Assembly (NCBI RefSeq): GCF_004349065.1
Contig: NZ_SMKZ01000001.1
Span: 62,001 to 126,000 of the forward strand
Source of the DNA: Jiangella asiatica
GTDB taxonomy: Bacteria; Actinomycetota; Actinomycetes; Jiangellales; Jiangellaceae
Direction: 5' to 3'
DNA length: 64,000 nt
The notes below the pieces were generated by a model that saw only the letters and a list, made by a program, of their open reading frames with translations, was not told the origin of the DNA and searched no databases. This document shows, piece by piece, positions 1 to 9,465 of this stretch (within the stretch, counting starts at the first letter, position 1; every line of letters starts with the position of its first letter). Made by a program: the position numbers and the translations under genes.

Positions 1-1421
1 AGCACCATCATCGTGCCGAAGTACGACACGTCGGCCACCTGGTCCCAGGCGGCCTCCTGGGTGACACCGCGGTGCGCGCGCAGCCGGGCGTACTCGTGCG
101 CGAACCGGCCGCGCAGCTCGCTCTCGCGCGGGTCGACGACGTCGGCGGCGCTGATTTCCACCCCGAGCCTGTCGGCGGCGGCGCGGACGTCGTCGGGCCG
201 CCCGAGCAGGGTCAGGTCGGCGATGCCGCGGCGCAGCACGGTGTCGGCGGCGCGGAGCACCCGCTCCTCCTCGCCCTCGGGTAGCACGATGCGCTTGCGT
301 TGTGCACGCGCCCGGTCGACCAGGTCGTGCTCGAACATCAGCGGCGTGACGACGCTGCTGCGGGTGACGTCGAGGCGGTCCAGCAGGTGGCCGGCGTCGA
401 CGTACTCGTCGAACAGCGCCAGCGCGGTCTGCACCTTCCGGGTGGCGCCGTGGGTGAGCCGGCCGCGGACCGCCGCGAGCTTTGTCGCCGTCGCCAACGT
501 GTCGCCGGGCACGGTCGTGATCGGGAGCTCGAGGTCCAGGCCGTCCATGAGCTGGAGGATCTGCGCGGGCAGCTCGAAGCCGCCGTTGAGGACGATGCCG
601 GCCAGCGTCGGGAGCGTCTTCGACGCGTGCGCGAGGAGCACGCCGAGCAGAACGTCGCTGCGGTCGGCCGGGGTGATGACGACGGCGTCGTCGGCGAGCC
701 GGTCCAGCACGTTCGGCAGTGTCATGCCGGCCACCACCAGACCGCTCACCTCGCGGCCGAGCCGCTCCGGCGCGCCGCGGAACAGCGTGCCGCCGCCGGC
801 CTGGACGAGGTCGCCCATGGTCGGCGCGGACAGCAACGGCTCCTCCGGCAGCGCGTACGCCGGGCCGTACGGCTCCAGCGCCGCGCGGGCGTCGTCGACC
901 GACTCCGGTGGCACCCGGTTGGCCACCACCGCGGCGAGCGTGCCGTAGTTGGCGGTCAGCTCTGCGGTGGCCATCTCGGCGACGGCGGCGAGGTCGACCG
1001 GGCTGCGGTCATGGCCGTTGAGCACCAGGACCACCGGCGCGCCGAGGTTCGCCGCCACCCGCGCGTTGAACGAGAACTCCGTCGGGCTGTCGACGTCGGT
1101 GTAGTCGCTGCCGACGACGACCACGGCCTCGCACTGCGCGGCGACGGCACGGTAGCGGCTGAGGATGGTGCTCATCGCGGCGTCGGGGTCGGCGTGCACG
1201 TCCTCGTAGGTGACGCCCGCGCAGACCTCGTAGGGCAGGTCGACGCCGTCGTGCTCCACCAGGAGTTCCAGGACGTAGTCGGGCTGCTGGCCGGATCGGA
1301 CCACCGGCCGGAACACCCCGACCTCGCCGATGCGACGGGTCAGCGCCTCCAGCGTGCCCAGGGCCACGGTGGACTTCCCTGTCTCACCGGTGACCGAGGC
1401 CACGTAGACGCTGCGAACCAC
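1..1421 (-). CDS. pta: Phosphate acetyltransferase, N-terminal part (runs off window)
   Basis: The enzyme interconverts acetyl-CoA and acetyl phosphate in the cytosolic acetate pathway. The gene starts at a GTG at 1421 and stays open to the window edge, giving about 473 residues of a long-form Pta (usually near 700). The N-terminus (VYVASVTGETGKSTVALG) is the BioD-like P-loop domain of long Pta proteins. A DRTGG-type regulatory region follows, and the PTA_PTB catalytic domain begins at RKRIVLPEGEEERVLRAAD near residue 383. The C-terminal half lies outside the window, so ackA linkage cannot be seen. The start is supported by the immediate P-loop fold; no strong ribosome binding site is visible. 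Confidence 0.93.
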   Translation of the reverse strand, partial: MVRSVYVASVTGETGKSTVALGTLEALTRRIGEVGVFRPVVRSGQQPDYVLELLVEHDGVDLPYEVCAGVTYEDVHADPDAAMSTILSRYRAVAAQCEAVVVVGSDYTDVDSPTEFSFNARVAANLGAPVVLVLNGHDRSPVDLAAVAEMATAELTANYGTLAAVVANRVPPESVDDARAALEPYGPAYALPEEPLLSAPTMGDLVQAGGGTLFRGAPERLGREVSGLVVAGMTLPNVLDRLADDAVVITPADRSDVLLGVLLAHASKTLPTLAGIVLNGGFELPAQILQLMDGLDLELPITTVPGDTLATATKLAAVRGRLTHGATRKVQTALALFDEYVDAGHLLDRLDVTRSSVVTPLMFEHDLVDRARAQRKRIVLPEGEEERVLRAADTVLRRGIADLTLLGRPDDVRAAADRLGVEISAADVVDPRESELRGRFAHEYARLRAHRGVTQEAAWDQVADVSYFGTMMV

Positions 1422-1472
1422 GCCGTGAGGCTATCTCGGCGGGCGCGGCGATCGGTGATCCTGTGCGGCGAG

Positions 1473-1970
1473 TCACGCGGGTGCTCCACCTCGTCGCGGC
1501 GGTGCCTCGTCCTGGTCGTTTTCCTCGGCCGGGGAGCGGGTGAAGATCGAGAATGTTCCGTCGGCCTCCAGGACCATGAGGTCGACCTCGGCGAGGTCTC
1601 GCACGCCGTGTTCGCGGGCCGCGGCCAGCACGTCGTCCATCGGCAGCCGCTCGTAGCGCAGGACCTTGTCGTCGACGCTCCCGTCCCGGATCAGGATGGT
1701 CGGCTCACCCTCCAGCACCGGACGGATCCGGCGGAACCGCCAGCTCACCCAGGAGAGCAGGATCGACAGCAGCGTGAACGTGGCGACCGCGAGCGCCCCG
1801 CCGGTGAGCGACAGGTCCTCCTGCAGGACGGTCTGGCTGATGAGGTCGCCGAGCGTCACCAGCAGGATCAGCTCGAAGGCCGACAGCTGCGTGACCTGCC
1901 GTTTGCCGGACACCCGGAGCACGAACCAGAGGATCGCGAAAACGATGGCGGCGCGCACGATGACGTCCAT
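1473..1970 (-). CDS. YetF/DUF421 family membrane protein
   Basis: This 165-residue protein has hydrophobic segments at about residues 1-20, 30-48 and 58-75 and then a soluble domain. The motifs GKRQVTQLSAFELILLVTLG and EGEPTILIRDG are typical of the DUF421/YetF family, whose biochemical role is not established. The last 20 residues are charged and likely dispensable. The start codon overlaps the stop of the preceding gene by one base (TGATG), so the two are probably co-translated. Confidence 0.85.
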   Translation of the reverse strand: MDVIVRAAIVFAILWFVLRVSGKRQVTQLSAFELILLVTLGDLISQTVLQEDLSLTGGALAVATFTLLSILLSWVSWRFRRIRPVLEGEPTILIRDGSVDDKVLRYERLPMDDVLAAAREHGVRDLAEVDLMVLEADGTFSIFTRSPAEENDQDEAPPRRGGAPA

Positions 1971-2491
1971 CAGGGCAGCACCGTCATCCGGAACGTGGCA
2001 CGAGCCACCTCGGTGTCCTGCTCGACGACGGCGACGGCGTACCGCTGCGTGCTGGGTAGCTGCCCGGGTGCCGTCCGCGCGTCGAGCAGGACGTGCAGCA
2101 CCTCGCCCGACGGCGGCGCGAACTCGTACTCCACGACGGTCGGGCCGGCGGTCTCGGCGTCAGGGTTCGGGTACCAGTCGTTGAAGTCGATGCGGTCGAG
2201 CAGGTCGCTGCTGATGCTCAGCGTCACCGGGCCGGCGAAGCCGCCGTCGCGGCGGACCGTGATCTCCAGGGGCACCGGGATGCTGGGCCGGGTGACCTGG
2301 CCGTACCGGATCGACAGCTCGTAGCCGCCGCCGTCGGCCCGGACGGTGCCCGCGCGCGGCCCCAGCGCGCCGGTCAGCCCGGCCGCGACCAGCACGCACA
2401 GCACCGCGACGCCGGCACGGCGCAGGTTGCGCCCACGACGGGCCCGGTCGGCCTCGCGATGGCGCGGGAGCGTCGCGATGTGGTGGACCAC
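1970..2491 (-). CDS. Exported or membrane-anchored hypothetical protein
   Basis: A 173-residue protein of unknown function with a GTG start. Residues 1-23 are basic; a hydrophobic stretch at about 24-44 (RAGVAVLCVLVAAGLTGALG) could be a signal peptide or anchor. The rest looks like a beta-rich extracytoplasmic domain (YELSIRYGQVTRPSIPVPLE, GPVTLSISSDLLDRI). No cysteine-based lipobox is seen. It is coupled by overlap to the YetF-type gene, so the pair may work together at the membrane. Confidence 0.7.
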   Translation of the reverse strand: MVHHIATLPRHREADRARRGRNLRRAGVAVLCVLVAAGLTGALGPRAGTVRADGGGYELSIRYGQVTRPSIPVPLEITVRRDGGFAGPVTLSISSDLLDRIDFNDWYPNPDAETAGPTVVEYEFAPPSGEVLHVLLDARTAPGQLPSTQRYAVAVVEQDTEVARATFRMTVLP

Positions 2492-2554
2492 GTCACCGTT
2501 GTACCGGTCCGGGCCGGTGGGACCCGGTGGACGCGCCGGTGCGTGCGGGCCGGG

Positions 2555-2770
2555 TCAGTCCTCGTTGGGCATGATCAGCCAGAGGGCGATGTAAGCCAGC
2601 ACCTGCGGGCCGGGCAGCAGACAGGACACCAGGGCCAGGATGCGGACCGTTCGGGTCTTCATGCCGAAGCGCTGGGCCAGGCCCGCACAGACACCGGCGA
2701 TCATCCGGTTGCCGCGCGGCCGGACCAACCCGCCGCGGCTGGCGGTGGGGTAGTAGTCGCTCGTACTCAT
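2555..2770 (-). CDS. PspC domain protein
   Basis: A 71-residue protein made almost entirely of a PspC domain: GNRMIAGVCAGLAQRFGMKTRT is the family signature, followed by one hydrophobic segment (ILALVSCLLPGPQVLAYIAL). PspC proteins act in envelope stress in other bacteria; actinobacterial small versions are common and mostly uncharacterised. The gene stands alone, with 63 bp to the next gene downstream. Confidence 0.85.
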   Translation of the reverse strand: MSTSDYYPTASRGGLVRPRGNRMIAGVCAGLAQRFGMKTRTVRILALVSCLLPGPQVLAYIALWLIMPNED

Positions 2771-2841
2771 ACCTCAACGGTAGGCGCGCGCCCGGCTCAC
2801 AGACGTCCGTCTGGAGGATGGTCGAACCCGGAGAGGGCTGC

Positions 2842-3462
2842 TCAGGGCATCCCGGAGGGTGTCTCGGCCGCAGCCCTGAGAGCCCGGCGCACCTCAGCGG
2901 CGTCGGCCGGCCGGGCGCCGAGCTCGCGCTGCCGGCGTACGACAGCCCGCTCCGCCCGCAGCAGCGCGAGCCCGCGGCGTAGCAGTGTGAGCGGCGGCTT
3001 GCGGCGCTCGGCGAGGTCGCGGGCCAGCCGGCGCAGGAAGTTCTTCCACGGCTTGCGATGCAGCACTATGGCGTCGGCCAGGATGCCGTGGGCGCGGCAG
3101 TCCCGCACGATCTCGGCCGCGAACAGTCCTTCGGCGATGAAGACCGGTGCGGCGCCGACGGTGAACGGCTCGCTACCGGTGGCGCGGTCGTGCGCGATGT
3201 CGTAGACGGGGATCCGCGCCGACCCGGTGCGGCACAGCTCGGTCAGCGTGTCGACGGCGCGGCCGGCGTCCCAGGCGCGCGGATCGTCCCAGTCGACGAT
3301 GCTCAGCTCGGGGTGGCGCGGCATGTCCGGGTCGTCGCCGTCGCGGTAGAAGTGGTCGAGGTTCAGTACCGGGAGGCCGCTCTCGCGCGCCAGCCGGGAC
3401 TTGCCGCTGCCCGAAGGGCCCGCGAGGAGGACGACACGGTGCACGGGCTCCAAGTCTGCCAT
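2842..3462 (-). CDS. Uridine kinase-like P-loop ATPase
   Basis: A 206-residue cytosolic protein with a Walker A motif (LLAGPSGSGKSRLAR) at its N-terminus, then NLDHFYRDGDDPDMPRHPEL, which resembles the nucleoside-binding region of uridine kinase/PRK enzymes, and APVFIAEGLFAAEIV as the Walker B-like strand. ATP-dependent phosphorylation of a nucleoside or related small molecule is inferred. The ATG at 3462 is chosen because it places the P-loop about 12 residues in; an upstream extension would run through the csoR regulatory region. It is transcribed divergently from csoR. Confidence 0.8.
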   Translation of the reverse strand: MADLEPVHRVVLLAGPSGSGKSRLARESGLPVLNLDHFYRDGDDPDMPRHPELSIVDWDDPRAWDAGRAVDTLTELCRTGSARIPVYDIAHDRATGSEPFTVGAAPVFIAEGLFAAEIVRDCRAHGILADAIVLHRKPWKNFLRRLARDLAERRKPPLTLLRRGLALLRAERAVVRRQRELGARPADAAEVRRALRAAAETPSGMP

Positions 3463-3492
3463 GCATCGGTGTGACCCGACCCACATTGGACA

Positions 3493-3507
3493 TACCCTAG
3501 GGGGGTA
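3493..3507. promoter_or_regulatory. Probable CsoR operator, site 1
   Basis: The sequence TACCC-TAGGG-GGGTA is an inverted repeat with perfect 5-bp arms. GC-rich pseudo-palindromes of the type TACCC...GGGTA are the known binding sites of CsoR copper repressors. A possible promoter (TTGGAC at 3486-3491 and TACGGT at 3511-3516, a long 19-bp spacer) brackets the site, which would let bound CsoR block transcription. The overlap with a promoter is inferred. Confidence 0.6.
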
Positions 3508-3531
3508 CTGTACGGTCAGGTCATGCGATGA

Positions 3532-3548
3532 ATACCGCACCGGGGTAT
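3532..3548. promoter_or_regulatory. Probable CsoR operator, site 2
   Basis: ATACC-GCACCGG-GGTAT forms a second inverted repeat with perfect 5-bp arms, 24 bp beyond the first and 33 bp before the csoR start. Its place between the promoter-like site and the gene fits autoregulation of the copper operon. Confidence 0.5.
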
Positions 3549-3581
3549 GGTTCCAGTGAGGGCATCGCAAGGAGGACCGCC

Positions 3582-3905
3582 ATGACCGAGACACCAGCCG
3601 AGACGCCAGCCGACTCGCACAGCACGCACGGCTACATCCACCGCAAGGACGACTACCTCAAGCGGCTGAGCCGCATCGAGGGGCAGGCGCGCGGGCTGCA
3701 GCGCATGGTGTCTGACGAGAAGTACTGCATCGACATCCTCACCCAGGTGTCGGCGATGACGAAGGCGCTGGAGTCGGTGGCGCTCGGGCTGCTCGAGGAG
3801 CACCTGGCGCACTGCGTGGTCGAGGCCGCGCGCTCCGGCGGCCCGGAGGCCGACATCAAGGTGAAGGAAGCCTCCGACGCCATCGCCCGTCTCGTGCGGT
3901 CCTGA
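3582..3905 (+). CDS. csoR: CsoR-family copper-sensing repressor
   Basis: A 107-residue cytosolic DUF156/CsoR protein that represses the copper operon until Cu(I) binds. The core YLKRLSRIEGQARGLQRMV is diagnostic. The Cu(I) ligand set of the family (Cys, then His and Cys in a HxxxC arrangement) is present as EKYCID and EEHLAHCV. The ATG at 3582 follows AAGGAGG at good spacing; an in-frame ATG at 3528 would lie within the operator region and is rejected. It heads a plus-strand operon with copZ, a secreted protein and copA. Confidence 0.93.
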   Translation: MTETPAETPADSHSTHGYIHRKDDYLKRLSRIEGQARGLQRMVSDEKYCIDILTQVSAMTKALESVALGLLEEHLAHCVVEAARSGGPEADIKVKEASDAIARLVRS

Positions 3906-3940
3906 CCTTCCCACATCCGATCCGTCAGAAGGGTTTCGCC

Positions 3941-4150
3941 ATGACCACGTCCACCTACACCGTCGTCGGCATGACCTGCGGGCACTGCGTGAGCTCCGTC
4001 CGCGAAGAGGTAGGCCGTATCGACGGCGTCACCCAGGTCGACGTGGACCTCGCCAACGGCGCGGTCGACGTCACCAGCGATGCTCCGCTCACGGACGATG
4101 CCGTGCGGGCTGCGGTCGAAGAGGCCGGCTACCAGCTCGCCGGCTCCTGA
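3941..4150 (+). CDS. copZ: Copper chaperone CopZ (heavy-metal-associated domain)
   Basis: A 69-residue single HMA domain that carries Cu(I) in the cytosol and delivers it to CopA and CsoR. The metal-binding motif MTCGHC is at residues 10-15 (VVGMTCGHCVSSVREEV). The ferredoxin-like fold ends with EEAGYQL. AGAAGGG lies just upstream of the ATG. It is 35 bp behind csoR and 23 bp before the next gene. Confidence 0.95.
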   Translation: MTTSTYTVVGMTCGHCVSSVREEVGRIDGVTQVDVDLANGAVDVTSDAPLTDDAVRAAVEEAGYQLAGS

Positions 4151-4173
4151 GCGCGCGGCGAGGAGCGAAAATC

Positions 4174-5130
4174 ATGAACGCTCCCGCCAAGCTCGGCATC
4201 TACGCGCTCTGCCTGGCCGGCGTGTTCGCCCTGGCCGCCGGCATCGGTCGCGCCGCCGGGCCGATCGACGACGGCGACGAGCCCGCGGCCGCGGAAGCCG
4301 AACACGGCGACGAGGCCACCGACACGCACAGCGGTGATGACGGAGACGAGGCCGCGAGCCACAGCGGCGCGGACGGCGCGTCCGGCGGGCACCTGCCGGG
4401 TGGGCTGATGGTGTCCGACCGCGGCTACACCTTCGCGTTGGACGCCGACACGCTGCCGGCCGGTCCGGCCACCCCGCTCTCGTTCCGGATCCTCGGGCCC
4501 GACGGCGCCGCCGTCACCACGTTCGAGGAGGAGCACGACGAGGAGCTGCACCTCATCGCGGTCCGCCGCGACCTCACCGGCTACCAGCACGTGCACCCCG
4601 TCCGCGACGCCGCGGGCACCTGGAGTATCCCGCTGGCGCTCACTCCGGGCGAGTGGAAGCTGTTCGCCGACTTCGTCGTTCCCGGCGAGGACGACGGGCT
4701 GGTGCTGGCCGCGGACCTCGCGGTCGCCGGCGCCTACCAGCCGGCCGCGCTGCCGGAGCCGGCGACCACCGCGGAGGTCGACGGGTACACCGTCACCCTC
4801 GACGGCGAGCCGCATCCGGGCGAAGAGGCCAAGTTGACGCTGTCGGTCAGCCGTGACGGCCGCCCGGTCACCGACCTCGAGCCGTACCTGGGCGCCTACG
4901 GGCACCTGGTCGCGCTGCGCGACGGCGACCTCGCCTACCTACACGTCCACCCTGACGGCGAGCCCGGTGACGGCACCACCGAACCGGGCCCGGACATCGC
5001 CTTCTACGCGACCGCCGCATCGGCCGGCGACTACCGGCTGTTCCTGGACTTCAAGCACGACGGCGTCGTGCGCACCGCCGAGTTCACGGTGCGCGTCCCC
5101 GCCGTCGACGACCACGGGGAGGATTCATGA
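4174..5130 (+). CDS. Secreted/anchored His-rich protein of the copper operon, duplicated domain
   Basis: A 318-residue protein with an N-terminal hydrophobic segment (residues 6-26), then a flexible acidic His/Asp/Glu-rich linker (about 30-70), then two related beta domains. Repeat 1 has [19 protein letters not shown] and later [13 protein letters not shown]; repeat 2 has [18 protein letters not shown] and later [13 protein letters not shown]. The repeated HVHP motif and the His/acidic linker suggest metal binding outside the membrane, but the function is inferred only from this and from the operon. AGGAG precedes the ATG, and the stop overlaps the copA start by 4 bp (ATGA). Confidence 0.8.
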   Translation: MNAPAKLGIYALCLAGVFALAAGIGRAAGPIDDGDEPAAAEAEHGDEATDTHSGDDGDEAASHSGADGASGGHLPGGLMVSDRGYTFALDADTLPAGPATPLSFRILGPDGAAVTTFEEEHDEELHLIAVRRDLTGYQHVHPVRDAAGTWSIPLALTPGEWKLFADFVVPGEDDGLVLAADLAVAGAYQPAALPEPATTAEVDGYTVTLDGEPHPGEEAKLTLSVSRDGRPVTDLEPYLGAYGHLVALRDGDLAYLHVHPDGEPGDGTTEPGPDIAFYATAASAGDYRLFLDFKHDGVVRTAEFTVRVPAVDDHGEDS

Positions 5131-7367
5131 GCGCCGGCACCGTCGACCTGCAGATCGGCGGCATGACCTGCGCCTCCTGCGCCGCCCGGGTCGAGAAGCG
5201 GCTCAACCGGCTCGACGGCGTCACCGCCAGCGTCAACTACGCCACCGAGAAGGCGCGCGTGACGTACGGCGAGGGCGTCGAGACCGCGCAGCTCATCGCG
5301 GCGGTCGAGGCCGCGGGCTACACGGCCAGGCTGCCCGAGCCCACGCGTGCCCCGTCCGGGCGCGACGATGACGGCGACGGCGAGCGGCTGGACCCGGCGC
5401 GGGCGCTGCGCGACAAGCTCACCGTGTCCGCGCTGCTCAGCGTGCCGGTTATCGTCCTGGCGATGGTTCCGGCGCTGCAGTTCGACTACTGGCAGTGGCT
5501 GTCCCTGACGCTGGCCGCGCCGGTCGTCGTCTGGGGCGGTGCGGCGTTCCACCGGGCCGCCTGGGTCAACCTGCGGCACGGCGCCGCCACCATGGACACA
5601 CTCGTGTCGATGGGCACGCTGGCCGCGCTCGGCTGGTCGCTGTACGCGCTGTTCCTCGGCACCGCTGGCATGCCCGGCATGGAGCACCCGTTCGAGCTGA
5701 CCATCTCCCGGGGCGGCGGCGACGGCAACATCTACCTGGAGGTGGCCGCCGGCGTCACCACGTTCATCCTGGCCGGGCGGTACTTCGAGGCCCGGTCGAA
5801 GCGGCGGGCCGGAGCCGCCCTGCGCGCCCTGCTGGAGCTGGGCGCCAAGGAGGTCTCCGTCCGGCGCGGCGACCGGGAGGAGCGCATCGCGGCCGACCAG
5901 CTGGCCGTCGGCGATCTGTTCGTGGTGCGGCCGGGGGAGAAGATCGCCACCGACGGCGTCGTCGTCGAGGGTGCGTCGGCGGTCGACGTCTCCATGATCA
6001 CCGGTGAGTCCGTCCCGGTCGAGGTCGGCACCGGCGACAACGTCGTCGGGGCTACCGTCAACGCGCACGGCCGGCTGGTCGTCCGTGCCACCCGGGTCGG
6101 CGCCGACACCCAGCTCGCGCAGCTGGCCAAGCTGGTCGAGGACGCGCAGAGCGGCAAGGCGGAGGTCCAGCGGCTGGCCGACCGGGTCTCCGGGATCTTC
6201 GTGCCGATCGTCATCGCGCTGGCCGCGGGCACGCTCGGCTTCTGGCTCGGTACCGGCTCCGGCGCGGCCGGGGCCTTCACCGCCGCCGTCGCCGTGCTGA
6301 TCATCGCGTGCCCGTGTGCGCTGGGCCTGGCCACGCCGACGGCACTGCTGGTCGGCACCGGTCGCGGGGCCCAGCTCGGCATCATCATCAAGGGCCCGCA
6401 GGTGCTGGAGTCCACCCGCAAGGTCGACACCGTCGTGCTGGACAAGACCGGCACCGTCACCACCGGGACCATGACCCTGCTGGACGTCGTACCGGCCGAC
6501 GGCGAAAACGCCGACGAGGTGTTGCGCACGGCCGGCGCGCTGGAGAACGCCTCGGAGCACCCGATCGCCCGGGCGGTGGCCGACGGGGCCGCGTCCCGGC
6601 TGGGCGCCCTGCCGAAGGCCGATGACTTCCGCAACGTCGAGGGACTGGGCGTCCAGGGCATGGTCGACGGCCGGGCGGTCCTCGTCGGTCGGCCTCGGCT
6701 GCTCGAGGAGTGGTCGCAGAAGTTGCCGTCGTCGCTGGTCGTGGCGATGGAGCGGGCCGAGGCGCAGGGCCGCACCGCCGTCGTCGTCAGCTGGGACGGT
6801 GCCGCCCGCGGGGTCTTGGTGGTCGCCGACGCCATCAAGGCGACCTCCCCGGCCGCCGTCGAGCGGCTGCGCGGGCTCGGCCTCACGCCGATCCTGCTGA
6901 CCGGTGACAACGAGGCCACCGCGGCGTCGGTGGCACGCGAGGTCGGCATCGGCGCAGTGGTCGCCGAGGTGCTGCCGGCCGACAAGGTCGACGTCGTCAA
7001 GCGGCTGCAGGCGCAGGGCAAGGTCGTGGCGATGGTCGGCGACGGGGTCAACGACGCGGCCGCGCTCGCCCAGGCCGACCTCGGCCTGGCGATGGGCACC
7101 GGCACCGACGTCGCGATCGAAGCCTCGGACCTGACCCTGGTCCGCGGTGACCTACACGCCGCCGCCGACGCCATCCGGCTGTCCCGGCGCACCTTGGCCA
7201 CGATCAAGGGAAACCTGGTGTGGGCGTTCGCCTACAACGTCGCGGCGCTGCCGCTGGCGGCGGCCGGGCTGCTCAACCCGATGCTGGCCGGCGCGGCGAT
7301 GGCGTTCTCGTCGGTGTTCGTGGTCACCAACAGCCTGCGGCTGCGGCGGTTCACCGCAGCGCGGTGA
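5127..7367 (+). CDS. copA: Cu(I)-exporting P1B-type ATPase CopA
   Basis: A 746-residue inner-membrane pump that exports Cu(I) using ATP. One N-terminal HMA domain has GGMTCASC at residues 12-19. Transmembrane helices flank an actuator domain with TGES; the CPC metal-translocation motif is in [16 protein letters not shown], the phosphorylated Asp in DKTGTVT, an HP motif in SEHPIARA, and the hinge in [10 protein letters not shown]. All core P1B-1 motifs are intact. It ends the copper operon and overlaps the 3' end of the convergent CapA gene by 17 bp. Confidence 0.96.
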   Translation: MSAGTVDLQIGGMTCASCAARVEKRLNRLDGVTASVNYATEKARVTYGEGVETAQLIAAVEAAGYTARLPEPTRAPSGRDDDGDGERLDPARALRDKLTVSALLSVPVIVLAMVPALQFDYWQWLSLTLAAPVVVWGGAAFHRAAWVNLRHGAATMDTLVSMGTLAALGWSLYALFLGTAGMPGMEHPFELTISRGGGDGNIYLEVAAGVTTFILAGRYFEARSKRRAGAALRALLELGAKEVSVRRGDREERIAADQLAVGDLFVVRPGEKIATDGVVVEGASAVDVSMITGESVPVEVGTGDNVVGATVNAHGRLVVRATRVGADTQLAQLAKLVEDAQSGKAEVQRLADRVSGIFVPIVIALAAGTLGFWLGTGSGAAGAFTAAVAVLIIACPCALGLATPTALLVGTGRGAQLGIIIKGPQVLESTRKVDTVVLDKTGTVTTGTMTLLDVVPADGENADEVLRTAGALENASEHPIARAVADGAASRLGALPKADDFRNVEGLGVQGMVDGRAVLVGRPRLLEEWSQKLPSSLVVAMERAEAQGRTAVVVSWDGAARGVLVVADAIKATSPAAVERLRGLGLTPILLTGDNEATAASVAREVGIGAVVAEVLPADKVDVVKRLQAQGKVVAMVGDGVNDAAALAQADLGLAMGTGTDVAIEASDLTLVRGDLHAAADAIRLSRRTLATIKGNLVWAFAYNVAALPLAAAGLLNPMLAGAAMAFSSVFVVTNSLRLRRFTAAR

Positions 7368-8511
7368 GCCCGGCACAGTCGCGCAGCGCGTCGCGGTCGG
7401 CGGTCAACCGCTGCGCCGCGGCGCCGCTGGCGAACACCGGCAGGCCGTCGGCGCCGATGCGCCCCGGCGCCCAGGCCTCGCCGGTCACCTCGCCGTCGTC
7501 GACGGTGACCGTGAGCACCCCGGTGGCCGCGGTGGCGTCGGAGGCCTGCGTGTACCAGACGAAGTTGCCCAACCCGTACGCGACGTAGGCGCCGTTCGGC
7601 CGGATCCGTCCGGCGCCCTGCAACCGGTGGGCGTGGCTTCCGACGACGACGTCCGCCCCGGTCGCCGGGTCGGACAGGGCAGCGGCCAGCGTGGTCTGCG
7701 ATGGGCTCGGGCAGCTCTCGCCCTGCACGCCCCAGTGCAGGTACACGACGACGATGTCGGCGACGGTCCGCGCTTGGGCGACCGCCCTCAGCAGCGGCGC
7801 CGGATCGAGCGCTGTCGCCACCCCGGCGGAGGTCTCGGTCGCGGCCCAGTGGCCGGTCGGGTCGGCGCCCGGGTCGTCGGGGACATTGGCGCCGAGAACC
7901 GCGACGGTGGTGCCGCGCACGTCGCGGACCGCGGGGGCGAACGCCTCGGCCGCGTCGGCGCCGACCCCGACGACGTCCAGGCCCGGCCGTGCGGCCGCGA
8001 CCGCTGCCAGCGTGTCGGCCAGTCCGTCCGCGCCGAAGTCCATCGCATGGTTGTTCGCCATGGTGACGATGTCGACACCGGCCGCCTGGAGCGCGGTGAA
8101 GGCCGACGGCGGGGCCTGGAAGGTGAACCGCTTGCCCGGCTCCGGGGCGCCACTGGCACCGACCGAGGTCTCCAGGTTCACGACGGTGACGTCCGCGGCC
8201 CCCAGCTGCGGGGCGATCGGCGCCAGGGCGCTCGCCGGGTCGTCGAGCCGGGCCCGCAGGTGGCCCTCGAAGTGGATGTCGCCGGCGAAGGCCAGCGTGA
8301 CCGGGCCGGGGTCCGGCGTGGGCGTCGGTGTGTTCGTCGGGGACTGGGTCGCCGGCGGGCTGGACGTGGCCAGATCGTCGGGCACGAGCCCGCTGGGCGA
8401 CCCACCCGCGGACGGCGACCTGACACCGTCGTCGGCCCGGTCCGCTCCCGCGCAGCCCGCGCCGGCCGCGGCGGCGACCACCGCCACCAGCAGGAACCCG
8501 CGTCCGTGCAT
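7351..8511 (-). CDS. CapA-family lipoprotein (metallophosphatase fold)
   Basis: A 386-residue probable lipoprotein: a short hydrophobic signal ends in a lipobox AGAGC (Cys near residue 20), followed by a Pro/Thr-rich linker. The CapA/PGA_cap domain follows, with [35 protein letters not shown] and [11 protein letters not shown] as the metal-binding His/Asp/Asn motifs of the family. Relatives are linked to poly-gamma-glutamate or cell-wall metabolism; no capB/capC neighbour is present, so its substrate is unknown. It converges on copA with a 17-bp overlap of the two coding ends. Confidence 0.88.
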   Translation of the reverse strand: MHGRGFLLVAVVAAAAGAGCAGADRADDGVRSPSAGGSPSGLVPDDLATSSPPATQSPTNTPTPTPDPGPVTLAFAGDIHFEGHLRARLDDPASALAPIAPQLGAADVTVVNLETSVGASGAPEPGKRFTFQAPPSAFTALQAAGVDIVTMANNHAMDFGADGLADTLAAVAAARPGLDVVGVGADAAEAFAPAVRDVRGTTVAVLGANVPDDPGADPTGHWAATETSAGVATALDPAPLLRAVAQARTVADIVVVYLHWGVQGESCPSPSQTTLAAALSDPATGADVVVGSHAHRLQGAGRIRPNGAYVAYGLGNFVWYTQASDATAATGVLTVTVDDGEVTGEAWAPGRIGADGLPVFASGAAAQRLTADRDALRDCAGLTALR

Positions 8512-8592
8512 GCTCCGAGCCTATGGTCGCGGCGGCCTCAAGCCCGACCGCGACTCCGACCCTGCCCCCGGCGCCGGTGAAGTGAGGGCACC

Positions 8593-9465
8593 TCAGATGC
8601 CGACCGGGTGCCAGACGGTCTTCGTCTCCAGGTAGGCGGTGATGCGTTCCAGGCCGGGTTCGGCGGTCCATTCGGGCTCGGCCTCGGGCGCGCGCACCAC
8701 CCGCTTGAGGTTGTCGGCGGCGGCCAGCTCCAGCTGGCGGGCGTGCTCGGCGTCACCGGCGGCACCGGCGAGGTCGACGGCGTTGACGTCCATGTGCGCG
8801 GCAAGCCACGCAGCGGTGTCGCCGACCCGTCCGGTGAGGATGTTCACCACGCCGCCGGGCAGGTCGGACGTCGCAAGCACCTCCGACAGCGTGACGGCCG
8901 GCAGCGGCCGCTCCAGCGACGCCGCCAGGACGGCGGTGTTGCCGCCCACGATGACCGGCGCGAGCACGGACACCAGGCCGAGCAGTGACGACCGCTGCGG
9001 CGCCAGCACCGCGACCACGCCGGTCGGTTCCGGGACGGAGAAGTCGAAATATGGGCCCGCGACCGGGTTGCTGGACCCCACCACCTGGGCGATCTTGTCA
9101 GACCAGCCCGCGTACCAGACCCAGCGGTCGATGGCCTCGTCGACGAGCTTCTCGGCCTTGCCGCGCGCCACGCCCTCGCCGGCGGCGACCTCGTCGACGA
9201 ACTGCGCGTGCCGGCCCTCCATGACCTCGGCCACCCGGTAGAGCACCTGGCCGCGGTTGTACGCCGTAGCGCCGGACCAGCCCGGGTACGCCTTGCGGGC
9301 GGCGACGACGGCGTCGCGGGCGTCCTTGCGCGTGGCCCAGGCGGCGTTGGCGAGGAACCGGCCCTTGGCGTCGCTGACCTGGTACGACCGGCCGGACTCC
9401 GAGCGCGGGAACTTCCCGCCGATATACAGCTTGTAGGTCTTCTTGACCGCCAGGCGCTCCGCCAT
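8593..9465 (-). CDS. Half-length aldehyde dehydrogenase family protein
   Basis: A 290-residue member of the aldehyde dehydrogenase superfamily, compared with about 480 for active enzymes. It keeps the N-terminal NAD-binding part (YKLYIGGKFPRSESGRSY, VVAVLAPQRSSLLGLVSVLA, GGVVNILTGRV) and a family-like C-terminal tail (ITAYLETKTVWHPVG). The whole catalytic domain with the nucleophilic Cys and the ELGGK motif is missing, and the shortening is in frame. It is therefore probably inactive alone and may be a regulatory or structural partner. Its ATG overlaps the stop of the full-length dehydrogenase by one base. Confidence 0.82.
   Translation of the reverse strand: MAERLAVKKTYKLYIGGKFPRSESGRSYQVSDAKGRFLANAAWATRKDARDAVVAARKAYPGWSGATAYNRGQVLYRVAEVMEGRHAQFVDEVAAGEGVARGKAEKLVDEAIDRWVWYAGWSDKIAQVVGSSNPVAGPYFDFSVPEPTGVVAVLAPQRSSLLGLVSVLAPVIVGGNTAVLAASLERPLPAVTLSEVLATSDLPGGVVNILTGRVGDTAAWLAAHMDVNAVDLAGAAGDAEHARQLELAAADNLKRVVRAPEAEPEWTAEPGLERITAYLETKTVWHPVGI

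Noticed and set aside
300-2324. Long plus-strand frame across pta and the YetF genes
   Set aside because: Its Arg/Gly/Asp/His-rich composition is typical of antisense reading, and the minus strand codes for recognised proteins.
2790-2806. Small hairpin CAGACG/CGTCTG between PspC and kinase genes
   Set aside because: The 6-bp arms are too short to support a terminator or operator call.
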